Below, piece after piece: positions 1-6,122 of a stretch of 9,633 nt of DNA (within the stretch, counting starts at the first letter, position 1; every line of letters begins with the position of its first letter). The stretch is from assembly GCA_934167225.1 (NCBI GenBank), contig CAKPLD010000045.1, forward strand, positions 1 to 9,633, written 5' to 3'. Made by a program: the position numbers and the translations under genes. Origin of the DNA: an uncultured Clostridia bacterium. GTDB lineage: Bacteria > Bacillota > Clostridia > TANB77 > CAG-508. The notes beneath the pieces are model-generated. The model was not told the origin of the DNA, ran no database searches, and saw only the letters and a program-made list of their open reading frames with translations.

Positions 1-77
1 ACTAGTGTATTGTTTGTTTGAGTATATCTAACTTCTGGATCTCTTGTTAGTCTTCCCATTAAAATTACTTTGTTCAT
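1..77 (-). CDS. ssb: Single-stranded DNA-binding protein, N-terminal fragment (cut by window edge)
   Basis: Only the first 25 codons lie in the window; the gene runs off the left edge. The translated start (MNKVILMGRLTRDPEVRYTQ) is the hallmark opening of bacterial SSB, the beta-1 strand of the OB fold that binds single-stranded DNA during replication, repair and recombination. The ATG at 77-75 is preceded by a GGAAAGG-type ribosome binding site around 87-95. It lies directly downstream of rpsF, matching the conserved rpsF-ssb-rpsR order of Firmicutes, so rpsR is expected beyond the edge. Identity is secure from this short motif plus context; nothing can be said about the rest of the protein. 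Confidence 0.93.
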   Translation of the reverse strand, partial: MNKVILMGRLTRDPEVRYTQTNNTL

Positions 78-100
78 ATTTTTTTACCTTTCCTTTCTTT

Positions 101-125
101 AAATAAAGGCCCCTTTTCTTTATTT
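101..125 (-). other. Intercistronic inverted repeat between rpsF and ssb
   Basis: Arms AAATAAAG (101-108) and CTTTATTT (118-125) are perfectly complementary around a 9-nt loop. The element lies between the rpsF stop and the ssb ribosome binding site. There is no following U-run in the minus-strand direction, so it is not a normal terminator. It may be a processing or stability element, or chance in AT-rich DNA. Confidence 0.3.
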
Positions 126-134
126 TATTTGTTT

Positions 135-419
135 TTAGTCTTCTTTTCTTACAACGATGAATTTTATTACTTCATCTGTAATTCTGTAAATTCTTTCTAA
201 TTCAGCTATTGCGTCTGGTTTAGATTCGAAATTGATTAGTGTGTAGAATCCTTCTTTGTTTTTCTTTACTTCATATGCTAATTTCTTTTTTCCCATATTT
301 TCGTATGATTCTACTTTTCCGTTTTCATTTATTAATCCTGTGAATTTGTTTTCCAAAGCTTTAAGTGCTTCTTCTGTACAATTTGGATTAATAATGATTA
401 TACTTTCGTATTTGTTCAT
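135..419 (-). CDS. rpsF: 30S ribosomal protein S6
   Basis: Ribosomal protein S6 binds 16S rRNA together with S18 in the platform of the small subunit. The 94-aa product has the usual length for the family and its typical sequence: an N-terminal KYESIIIINP strand, the KKKLAYEVKKNKEGFY segment, and the C-terminal YRITDEVIKFIVVR strand. The start is chosen at the ATG at 419-417. A GTG three codons upstream (428-426) is in frame, but it is part of the AGGAGGTGA Shine-Dalgarno sequence itself, which is correctly spaced for the ATG. The gene heads an operon with ssb downstream and has its own sigma-A promoter upstream. Confidence 0.96.
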   Translation of the reverse strand: MNKYESIIIINPNCTEEALKALENKFTGLINENGKVESYENMGKKKLAYEVKKNKEGFYTLINFESKPDAIAELERIYRITDEVIKFIVVRKED

Positions 420-485
420 TATTTTCACCTCCTTTTGGATATATAACCCACCTTTTCTAGATGAGTAAGGTTTTTAACGTCCACT

Positions 486-514
486 ATTCTATCACACAAA
501 TCTGGTTTTGGCAA
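486..514 (-). promoter_or_regulatory. Sigma-A promoter of the rpsF-ssb operon
   Basis: Read on the minus strand, a -35 box TTGCCA (514-509) is followed after exactly 17 bp by TAGAAT (491-486), preceded by a TG in the extended -10 position. The predicted transcript starts near 479, giving a leader of about 60 nt before the rpsF ATG. The promoter begins only 8 bp after the yqfD stop codon, so rpsF has a start site independent of the sporulation operon. Confidence 0.7.
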
Positions 515-521
515 GCATTTT

Positions 522-1703
522 TTATTCTATTTTTTGATTTTCCCCAATATCTTCTAAAATGTCATATGTTACTGTAACTGTAACTCCTGTTTCGTTTTCG
601 TTTACATCTACTCTTTTATCTTCTATATTATTTTTATTTTCTATTTTTTCTTCAATTTCTTGTGTTGCTTCATCTGTAGCTATTTTTATGGCTTCATCTA
701 GTCCATATATTTTTTCTTCTTTTGTTTGTTCCTTGTTTGTTATTTTTACAATTGATATTGGTAAATATAAATTTTTAGACAGTTTTAAATTTTTCTCTTC
801 TTTTTCTTCTGTATATCTTTCATATTTAGATTTGTTTTTATAAAGTTTTATTTTATAATTACATAAATCTATTTCATACTTTTTTTCTTCTTTACCTGTG
901 TATTTATATTCTTCTTGTTTAAAATTTATATTTTTAGCTTTTTGGTAAGATATAATGGCTTCTACTTTTCCCAAACTATGTACAAGCCTTGGCTCTGTAT
1001 ATTTTCCTTCCATATATCCCGCAATTAGTATATCTCCTTTTTGAACACTATCTCCAACATTAACAACCGCTGTACCATTTTGGGCTGTTATTTTTTTTAT
1101 TGTCCCTGACTTTGATGCTATTATATTACAGTAATCTGAATTGTTTACTATGTCTGGAATTTTTTCCGATTTTACTATATTTATTTTTACACTTGTTCCT
1201 TCTACATCTATTCCGACCCAAGCTATGTCGTCTCTTTTGATTCTTAATTCATTTATTATTTTATTTGTATCTATTTTGTCTTTTTTTACTCCTCTTTTTA
1301 TTCCTAAGGTTTCTATATCTTGTTCAATATTTTCTATTTCTAAATTATCTTTTACAGATATTTTAATATTCCATACATATTCAGAACTTACAAATGTTGA
1401 AAGCAAAACAAGTATTAAAAATATACCAAATATTTTTCTTTTTTTGTATTTGTGTAATATAAATGGTATTCCCTTTTTCTTTAATATTTTAATTTTACAA
1501 TTTGTTTTTTTCCCTACTTTGGTTATTTTTTTGAAATCATTTATTCCTATATTTAAGTATACTTTAACGTCATTTTCTCTTTTTAAATTCCATATCAAAA
1601 TTTTATTATTTGTACATATATTTATAAATCTTTCTATATAATAACCTTCAATTTCTACTTTTACATATCCCAATAGTAGTTTTGCTAATAATTTTATGTA
1701 CAT
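522..1703 (-). CDS. yqfD: Sporulation protein YqfD
   Basis: This 393-aa protein matches the YqfD family of spore-former membrane proteins, required for efficient sporulation and expressed in the mother cell in Bacillus; its biochemical role is not well defined. Visible parts are a basic N-terminal region of about 85 residues, the characteristic KKGIPFILHKYKKRK stretch just before one transmembrane helix (about residues 88-110), then an extracytoplasmic region with the WVGIDVEGTSVKINIVK segment (about 165-185) typical of the family. The C-terminal half is rich in Lys and Glu. Its ATG has a GGGAGG ribosome binding site only 4 bp away. It is the last gene of the pdaA-yqfC-yqfD cluster, 16 bp after yqfC. 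No hairpin terminator is visible after its stop. Confidence 0.88.
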   Translation of the reverse strand: MYIKLLAKLLLGYVKVEIEGYYIERFINICTNNKILIWNLKRENDVKVYLNIGINDFKKITKVGKKTNCKIKILKKKGIPFILHKYKKRKIFGIFLILVLLSTFVSSEYVWNIKISVKDNLEIENIEQDIETLGIKRGVKKDKIDTNKIINELRIKRDDIAWVGIDVEGTSVKINIVKSEKIPDIVNNSDYCNIIASKSGTIKKITAQNGTAVVNVGDSVQKGDILIAGYMEGKYTEPRLVHSLGKVEAIISYQKAKNINFKQEEYKYTGKEEKKYEIDLCNYKIKLYKNKSKYERYTEEKEEKNLKLSKNLYLPISIVKITNKEQTKEEKIYGLDEAIKIATDEATQEIEEKIENKNNIEDKRVDVNENETGVTVTVTYDILEDIGENQKIE

Positions 1704-1719
1704 ATATCCTCCCTAAAAA

Positions 1720-1995
1720 TTAGTTATCTATCGTTCTTTCTATCTCTATTGATTCTATCTTTCCTATTATTTTTATATTGTCTTCTGTCATTTTTTCTAG
1801 TTTTAAATTATTTCCATGTATATTTATTATTCCAATATGAGTATTTATTCTAACAAAATAGTCTTCATATTCCAAAATCCCCTTGTAATTTTCTATTATC
1901 ATATCTTCAAATCCTGTTATTATAAAATTAGGAATATTTGTATATATTTCTTTTGGAATTTCTAATATGTCGTTAAACCTTTTTCTTCTTCCCAT
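1720..1995 (-). CDS. yqfC: Sporulation protein YqfC
   Basis: The 91-aa product belongs to the YabP/YqfC family of small sporulation proteins. It shows the MGRRKRFNDILEIPKE opening followed by an alternating beta-strand pattern with YFVRINTHIGIINIHGNNL near residues 46-64, where the family's core lies. No signal peptide or membrane helix is evident. YqfC is almost always immediately upstream of YqfD, and the two are thought to act together in the mother cell; the 16-bp gap here supports co-translation. The ribosome binding site GAGGAAAC lies in front of the ATG. The molecular function of the family is unknown. Confidence 0.88.
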   Translation of the reverse strand: MGRRKRFNDILEIPKEIYTNIPNFIITGFEDMIIENYKGILEYEDYFVRINTHIGIINIHGNNLKLEKMTEDNIKIIGKIESIEIERTIDN

Positions 1996-2011
1996 TTTTA
2001 TGTTTCCTCTC

Positions 2012-2827
2012 TTATTTGAATTCTTCTAAACTTTTTATTTCGTATCCTTCTTTTCTTATGTTTTCAATCATTTCGCCCATTATTTCTGAGTTTGTTTTTG
2101 ATGTTGCATGTAGTAACATTATTTCTCCATTGTGCAAGTTTGAAATTATTTTTTTCATTGCCTCTTCTTTTGCTGGTTGTTTGTCATCATTCCAGTCTAC
2201 ATATGCAAAGCTCCACATAACTGTTTTAAATCCAAGCGAATCTGTTACACTTAAGGTTCTTTCGCTAAATTCTCCCTTTGGTGGTCTCATATACTTCATT
2301 TCATATCCGAATTTTTCATATAGTGCTTGATTCAATTTCATTAGTTCTGTTTTTAGCTCTTCATCAGATAAATCTGGCATGCTTTTGTGGTTTACTGTAT
2401 GGTTTCCTACAATATGCCCTTCATCTATCATCCTCTTTACTAAATCTCCCGCTGTATTTAAATAATGTGCTGTTATAAAAAAAGTTGCTTTTGCATTTTT
2501 TTCTTTTAGGTCATCTAGTATTTTTGCTGTATATCCACCTTCATAACCCAAATCGAATGTTAAGTAAATGCTTTTTTCTTCATTATTTCCCATTGCCATA
2601 CCATTGTATTTATCTATAAGTCTTTTGTTTTCTGCACCTAAATCTGGTTGATTATGATTATCGTTTCTCTTTATTCCCCATCCTATCTTTTTATTGCTAA
2701 TTGCTTCTCCACTCGTTTGTTTTGCTGTCTTTGGTCCAATTATTACTGTTATTGTAAGTATTGCAAGCGTAATACATATACCATTTATTATTTTATTGGT
2801 ATTTTTTGATTTTTTTATGTTTAACAT
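2012..2827 (-). CDS. pdaA: Polysaccharide deacetylase, PdaA type (muramic-delta-lactam pathway, spore cortex)
   Basis: A 271-aa secreted or membrane-anchored carbohydrate esterase family 4 (NodB) protein with an N-terminal hydrophobic helix at about 12-32. The catalytic motifs are visible: TFDLGYEGGYT with the Asp at 92, the metal-binding pair H143/H147 in GNHTVNH, RPPKGEF at 181-187, and the LLHATS motif with H240. The TFDxGYExGYT form of motif 1 is typical of PdaA, which removes the acetyl group from muramic acid so that the delta-lactam of spore cortex peptidoglycan can form. A broader peptidoglycan or chitooligosaccharide deacetylase cannot be excluded, but linkage to yqfC and yqfD supports the spore assignment. 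The ATG has an AAGGAGAG ribosome binding site. Confidence 0.85.
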   Translation of the reverse strand: MLNIKKSKNTNKIINGICITLAILTITVIIGPKTAKQTSGEAISNKKIGWGIKRNDNHNQPDLGAENKRLIDKYNGMAMGNNEEKSIYLTFDLGYEGGYTAKILDDLKEKNAKATFFITAHYLNTAGDLVKRMIDEGHIVGNHTVNHKSMPDLSDEELKTELMKLNQALYEKFGYEMKYMRPPKGEFSERTLSVTDSLGFKTVMWSFAYVDWNDDKQPAKEEAMKKIISNLHNGEIMLLHATSKTNSEIMGEMIENIRKEGYEIKSLEEFK

Positions 2828-2855
2828 ATATTTTCTCTCCTTAGTTTTTTTTATA

Positions 2856-2883
2856 ATTTTATGTTCTTAAAAAGAGATTATTA
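2856..2883 (-). promoter_or_regulatory. Candidate sigma-E-type sporulation promoter of pdaA-yqfC-yqfD
   Basis: On the minus strand TAATAAT (2883-2877) matches the sigma-E -35 consensus KMATATT at 6 of 7 positions. After a 13-bp spacer, CATAAAAT (2863-2856) matches the -10 consensus CATACAHT at 7 of 8. It lies about 30 bp upstream of the pdaA ATG. No comparably good sigma-A promoter is seen in that direction. Consensus matching in AT-rich DNA is permissive, so this is a candidate only. Confidence 0.45.
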
Positions 2884-2954
2884 CTATAAATATTTTTGAT
2901 GTTTCTTGATTTTTAAATTAAAAATATAATTTCAATGTTTTATATACAAAATTA

Positions 2955-2972
2955 TAAACCTTTGATGGTTTA
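2955..2972. repeat. Inverted repeat in the pdaA/agrA divergent intergenic region
   Basis: TAAACC (2955-2960) and GGTTTA (2967-2972) form perfect 6-bp arms around a 6-bp centre. The element lies about 30 bp upstream of the agrA -35 box and about 90 bp upstream of the pdaA -10, so it could be an operator for either gene. No known binding consensus is recognised. Confidence 0.3.
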
Positions 2973-3000
2973 GATATTATGTTTCCTAATATGTAAGATA

Positions 3001-3029
3001 TTTACATTTTTTGTAAATTGTTTTATAAT
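3001..3029 (+). promoter_or_regulatory. Sigma-A promoter of agrA-agrC with a dyad over the -35 box
   Basis: TTTACA (3001-3006) and a perfect TATAAT (3024-3029) are separated by exactly 17 bp, predicting transcription from about 3036 and a leader of roughly 73 nt. The -35 box is one arm of a dyad, ATTTACA-N5-TGTAAAT (3000-3018), which could be a repressor site or chance. The near-consensus elements suggest transcription that does not strictly need an activator. Confidence 0.65.
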
Positions 3030-3040
3030 TAATGTATCTA

Positions 3041-3057
3041 TACGGAAAATATCCGTA
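3041..3057. promoter_or_regulatory. Dyad just downstream of the agrA transcription start (possible operator or leader hairpin)
   Basis: TACGGA (3041-3046) and TCCGTA (3052-3057) are perfect arms around AAATA. At about +5 to +22 of the predicted transcript it could be a roadblock operator or a small 5' hairpin. It is richer in G+C than the surrounding DNA, which makes chance a little less likely. Confidence 0.45.
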
Positions 3058-3109
3058 ATTAAATAGATGTTAAATTTTCTAAATTATAATAGAAAGAAAG
3101 GGGATATCA

Positions 3110-3826
3110 ATGTTGAATTTTGTAATATGTGATGACAATCCAAATGCGCTCAGTAAATTATCACATATGTTCGAATCTGTATTTGTTAAACATGATCTGC
3201 AAGCAAAAGTTGTTTTTAAAACTACTGATGAATTTGATTTGCTCTCCTTTGTAAGGAATAATCAAGTTGATGCAATCGTCTTGGATATTAATTTAAAGTC
3301 TAGTCTAACTGGTCTCGATATCGCAACTAAACTTAGAAAAGAACACAATAATTCTTATATTATTTTTACTACTGCTCACTCAGAATTTGTTTTTCTTGCT
3401 TATAAATGTAAAACTTTTGATTTTCTTTGTAAGCCTGTAACTATAGAACGTTTGGAAGAAACTGTTTTAAGATTATTTGAAGATGTTAAAAATAATTCTT
3501 CTGGTAAAAGCTACATAAGATTAGATAACAAAAATACTATTATTAACGGAAATGAAGTTCATTATATTAAACGCGAGGGTATGAAAGTTATTTTTCATAC
3601 TAAGTCTAGAGATTATGAAGTTTACAGCTCTTTTGCTAAAATTCAAAAACTGTTACCTAACAATTTTGTTAGATGTCATAAGTCTTTTATTGCTAATATA
3701 AACAATATCGAAAAACTTGAACCTTCTAATAATTTAATTTATTTTAGAGATAATGATACTTGTGATATTGGACCTAAATATAAAGATGAATTTATGAGAG
3801 GAGTTGGTTCTTTTGAATGTTTTTAG
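3110..3826 (+). CDS. agrA: AgrA-like LytTR-family response regulator
   Basis: A 238-aa two-component response regulator. The N-terminal receiver domain (about 1-125) has the acidic pair D8/D9, the phospho-acceptor D59 in IVLDI, T87/T88 and K108 in the CKPV motif. The C-terminal LytTR DNA-binding domain (about 130-235) shows the family-typical RCHKSFIANINNIEKLE segment (188-204) and the GPKYKDEF end. Length and architecture match staphylococcal and clostridial AgrA, which binds paired 9-bp repeats as a dimer. The ATG has an AAAGGGGA ribosome binding site. It overlaps the start of the kinase gene and sits opposite agrB and agrD, so agr function is well supported; a generic LytTR regulator is the alternative. 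The gene comes before agrC here, the reverse of the staphylococcal order. Confidence 0.88.
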   Translation: MLNFVICDDNPNALSKLSHMFESVFVKHDLQAKVVFKTTDEFDLLSFVRNNQVDAIVLDINLKSSLTGLDIATKLRKEHNNSYIIFTTAHSEFVFLAYKCKTFDFLCKPVTIERLEETVLRLFEDVKNNSSGKSYIRLDNKNTIINGNEVHYIKREGMKVIFHTKSRDYEVYSSFAKIQKLLPNNFVRCHKSFIANINNIEKLEPSNNLIYFRDNDTCDIGPKYKDEFMRGVGSFECF

Positions 3827-5159
3827 TAGTTTTTGGAATGTGCTGACAATGGAAAATGAAATGGTGACAAAGATCGTTACTGCACCTACGGTGTTTGTGG
3901 AAGCTTGGTTAGTTTTTAATATTTTGTCTTCTATTTTAAAATTTAATTTTACAAAAAATAGAGCTTTATTATGCATAATTTTGCTATCTTTGAACTCTCT
4001 AATGACGGAATTTTTAATTCCAACACCATATAATGTATTAATTAACTACATGATGATGTTTATTGTTTTAAAACTAAATTTTCATACGAATACAATAAAA
4101 ACTGCCCTTTTTATACTAGTTCCAACTATTATTTTTGCATTAATTGGTTTATTAATTCTAAAACCAATTTTATTAATTTTTAACATATCTTCAACACAAG
4201 CTCAATACACTCCTATTTATAAATTGACGTATCTACTTACAACATATATTATTACTTTTATATTAATTAAAATTTTTAATAAACTTAACTTTCATATTTC
4301 GTTTAATGAAGATTTTTATAAATCCAATTGGAAAATTATATTTATTAATCTACTTTTAGGTTTTATAACAATTTCCATTGAACTAATTATTACTAGCTTT
4401 TATACGGACTCACTACCTTTTGGCATTACCTTTCTTGATTTTCTTTCACTATTTGCATATTTCTTTACAAGTTTTTATAGCTTAATAAAAACCATGAAAT
4501 TACAAATTGCTACTAAAAGTCTTGAAAATGCTGAAAATTACAATAAAACACTATCAATCCTATACGACAATGTTAGAGCATTTAAACATGATTTTGATAA
4601 CATGATTTTTATAATCGGTGGTTTTATTAATACTGATGATATGGATGGTCTAAAAAATTATTATTGCAGTTTAGAAAAAGACTGTCAAAATGTAAATAAT
4701 ATCTCTTTACTTAATCCTAAACTAATTAATAATCCTGGGATCTATAATTTGCTTACTACAAAATATCAAAGTGCACAAAATGAAAATATTGAAATACAAT
4801 TAGATTTTTTCTTTGATTTAAACAAATTACACATGCCAATATATGATTTTTCTAGAATGCTTGGAATATTTTTGGATAATTCTATAGAAGCTGCCTCTTT
4901 ATCAAATGATAAAATCATAAAAATCACTTTTAGAGACTCTACAACATCAAATATCCAAATAATTCAAATAGAAAATTCTTATACAAATAAAACTGTAGAC
5001 ACTCAAGATATTTTTAAAAAAGGTATAACAGAAAAGCCAAACCATCTAGGTATGGGATTATGGGAAGTAAAACAAATTTTAAAAAGAAATAATAATGTTA
5101 ATTTAATTACAGAAAAGAATGATATATATTTTAAACAACGCTTAGAGATATACTATTAA
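3813..5159 (+). CDS. agrC: AgrC-like GHKL sensor histidine kinase (receptor for the cyclic peptide)
   Basis: A 448-aa membrane kinase, numbered from the TTG at 3813. Residues about 20-226 hold six or seven hydrophobic helices, the polytopic sensor seen in AgrC and BlpH kinases. The cytoplasmic part has the H box RAFKHDFDN (phospho-acceptor H259), the N box IFLDNSIEAA (N356) and the G box LGMGL (412-416), the GHKL ATPase pattern of the HPK10 subfamily. TTG 3813 was chosen because AGAGGAG (3797-3803) is 9 bp upstream. An earlier TTG at 3804 abuts that site, and ATG 3849 has only a weak one. The reading frame overlaps the end of agrA by 14 bp, so the two are probably translationally coupled. It would sense the AgrD-derived peptide and phosphorylate AgrA. 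Confidence 0.87.
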   Translation: MNVFSSFWNVLTMENEMVTKIVTAPTVFVEAWLVFNILSSILKFNFTKNRALLCIILLSLNSLMTEFLIPTPYNVLINYMMMFIVLKLNFHTNTIKTALFILVPTIIFALIGLLILKPILLIFNISSTQAQYTPIYKLTYLLTTYIITFILIKIFNKLNFHISFNEDFYKSNWKIIFINLLLGFITISIELIITSFYTDSLPFGITFLDFLSLFAYFFTSFYSLIKTMKLQIATKSLENAENYNKTLSILYDNVRAFKHDFDNMIFIIGGFINTDDMDGLKNYYCSLEKDCQNVNNISLLNPKLINNPGIYNLLTTKYQSAQNENIEIQLDFFFDLNKLHMPIYDFSRMLGIFLDNSIEAASLSNDKIIKITFRDSTTSNIQIIQIENSYTNKTVDTQDIFKKGITEKPNHLGMGLWEVKQILKRNNNVNLITEKNDIYFKQRLEIYY

Positions 5160-5189
5160 AGGAGTACTTGAGAAAATACTCCTTTTTTT
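5158..5189 (+). terminator. Rho-independent terminator of agrA-agrC, shared by the converging units
   Basis: AAAGGAGTA (5158-5166) pairs with TACTCCTTT (5177-5185) around a 10-nt loop, and seven T residues (5183-5189) follow on the plus strand. The left arm overlaps the agrC TAA stop codon. The agrD stop of the opposite strand is 2 bp beyond the T-run. Read on the minus strand the same hairpin is followed by TTTAATAG, a weaker U-tract, so it may also end the agrB-agrD transcript. Confidence 0.85.
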
Positions 5190-5190
5190 A

Positions 5191-5310
5191 TTAGTCTTTT
5201 TTTATTAATGAAGCTGGCATTTTAGGTTGATGCATAAACCATAATATATGACAAGCTGTATTAGTAGACTTTGCATATTTTTCTGAAATCTTAGCTAAAA
5301 ATTTTAACAT
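5191..5310 (-). CDS. agrD: AgrD autoinducer peptide precursor (39 aa)
   Basis: A small ORF downstream of agrB encoding the precursor of the cyclic quorum-sensing peptide. It has the three AgrD parts: an amphipathic basic N-terminus (MLKFLAKISEKYAKS) that would anchor it to the membrane for AgrB; a core with one Cys (C20) followed by hydrophobic residues, ACHILWFM at 19-26; and a conserved C-terminal tail HQPKMPASL (27-35) ending in charged KKD. The HQPKMP tail is typical of cyclic lactone autoinducer peptides of Clostridia and Listeria. By analogy the Cys thiol closes a thiolactone ring; a standard five-residue ring would be CHILW. The ribosome binding site GGGAGGAA (about 5317-5324) is spaced 8 bp from the ATG. 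The agrB partner lies 74 bp upstream. The exact mature peptide cannot be read from sequence. Confidence 0.88.
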   Translation of the reverse strand: MLKFLAKISEKYAKSTNTACHILWFMHQPKMPASLIKKD

Positions 5311-5344
5311 AATAAATTCCTCCCTTTTATGTAAAAAATTTTAT

Positions 5345-5383
5345 ATAATAAAAGATATTGCCGGCTTAATATCCTTTTATTAT
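5345..5383 (-). promoter_or_regulatory. Long hairpin between agrB and agrD
   Basis: ATAATAAAAGATATT (5345-5359) pairs with 5368-5383 over 15 bp with one bulged base (5374). The loop, GCCGGCTT on the plus strand, contains the self-complementary GCCGGC. It begins 1 bp after the agrB stop and ends about 20 bp before the agrD ribosome binding site. There is no clean U-run immediately after the stem on the minus strand, so it looks more like an attenuator, processing or stability element that sets the agrB:agrD ratio than a full terminator. Confidence 0.65.
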
Positions 5384-5384
5384 T

Positions 5385-6014
5385 CTATGTATTAGATATA
5401 CAATCATCCTTGTATACTTCGTAACCATATTTATTTTTGGTTATTTTGTATGCAAATCTTGTAATTGTTATACTTTGGATGAAATATCCAAATATTAAAA
5501 TATTTGAGATTTCATTATTCGGTATTATACAAGAAACCAAAATTGCTATGCTCAAAAATATGTAAGATAATATTTTCTTCTGTTTCCTTTCTTTTTTCGA
5601 AAGTATAGGGACATTTTCTGTATCTGCTGGTGCGTACAAATGAACCATTATCATTCCGAATATCCAGACTGATAATGCAATTATATATTTATAAATTAGG
5701 TTGTTGAAAATGATACAATTTGATATTTTTGCTACGCCACAGTAAATAAGTGTTGTTCCAACTATACATCCTATATGTGTTCTTAAATGAAATCCCCCAG
5801 ATACTGCTCTATATGGTAATAATAAAATTACAGTTAATAATGTTAGTTTGAATACTCCTAAGATATATGATAATCCCAAAATAATAAAATTCTTAGGAAG
5901 TTCACCTATAAGTAGATGTAAACCATAGTTTATTATTTCTGCTCTTTCATCATCCACATCTGGCAGTTCTTTTCGTATTTTGTTGGTTAATAATAAACAT
6001 ATTTTGTCTATCAT
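5385..6014 (-). CDS. agrB: AgrB, accessory gene regulator B (AgrD-processing membrane peptidase)
   Basis: A 209-aa polytopic membrane cysteine peptidase that cuts the C-terminal tail from AgrD and catalyses thiolactone formation. The family signature is present: YRAVSGGFHLRTHIGC, with catalytic H76 and C83 seven residues apart, the same spacing as H77/C84 in the staphylococcal enzyme. A cytoplasmic N-terminal helix with a conserved RAEIINYGLHLLIGEL segment comes first, then four to six hydrophobic helices. A basic KKERKQKK loop at about 139-146 follows the central helices. The ATG at 6014 is preferred: a GTG three codons earlier (6023) is part of the GAGGTGAG Shine-Dalgarno sequence. It is the first gene of agrB-agrD. 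Confidence 0.93.
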   Translation of the reverse strand: MIDKICLLLTNKIRKELPDVDDERAEIINYGLHLLIGELPKNFIILGLSYILGVFKLTLLTVILLLPYRAVSGGFHLRTHIGCIVGTTLIYCGVAKISNCIIFNNLIYKYIIALSVWIFGMIMVHLYAPADTENVPILSKKERKQKKILSYIFLSIAILVSCIIPNNEISNILIFGYFIQSITITRFAYKITKNKYGYEVYKDDCISNT

Positions 6015-6033
6015 TGTTCTCACCTCGCTTTTC

Positions 6034-6056
6034 TTAAGCTTGGCTTAATTTTATCA
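6034..6056 (-). promoter_or_regulatory. agrB extended -10 element overlapping a perfect dyad
   Basis: On the minus strand TGATAAAAT (6056-6048) is an extended -10 motif. No good -35 is seen 17-18 bp upstream, which would fit an activator-dependent promoter. TTAAGC-N3-GCTTAA (6034-6048) is a perfect dyad covering the expected transcription start, about 20 bp before the agrB ATG. It could be an operator or a short leader hairpin. Both readings are candidates. Confidence 0.4.
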
Positions 6057-6122
6057 TCTTTTTTTGAATATTATTCATTTGTTTTACGAAAAGTGCTTTT
6101 TCATTTATGAAATTTTTATATT

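Noticed and set aside
420..428. GTG start for rpsF three codons upstream of the ATG
   Set aside because: The GTG is part of the AGGAGGTGA Shine-Dalgarno sequence, which is correctly placed for the ATG at 419.
430..480. S6:S18 autoregulatory leader motif in the rpsF 5' region
   Set aside because: The leader can form a weak ACCTT/AAGGT hairpin, but I cannot find the CCG-containing bulge expected of that element.
559..1641. Plus-strand reading frames opposite yqfD (559-843 and 1141-1641)
   Set aside because: Shadows of the T-rich antisense of yqfD: Phe/Ser/Leu-rich, without convincing ribosome binding sites.
3804..3812. TTG at 3804 as the agrC start
   Set aside because: It directly abuts the AGAGGAG ribosome binding site with zero spacing; the in-frame TTG at 3813 is correctly spaced.
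3734..3976. Minus-strand 80-aa frame across the agrA-agrC junction
   Set aside because: Overlaps two well-supported genes and has no recognisable ribosome binding site or motif.
6015..6023. GTG start for agrB three codons upstream of the ATG
   Set aside because: As with rpsF, the codon lies inside the GAGGTGAG ribosome binding site for the ATG at 6014.
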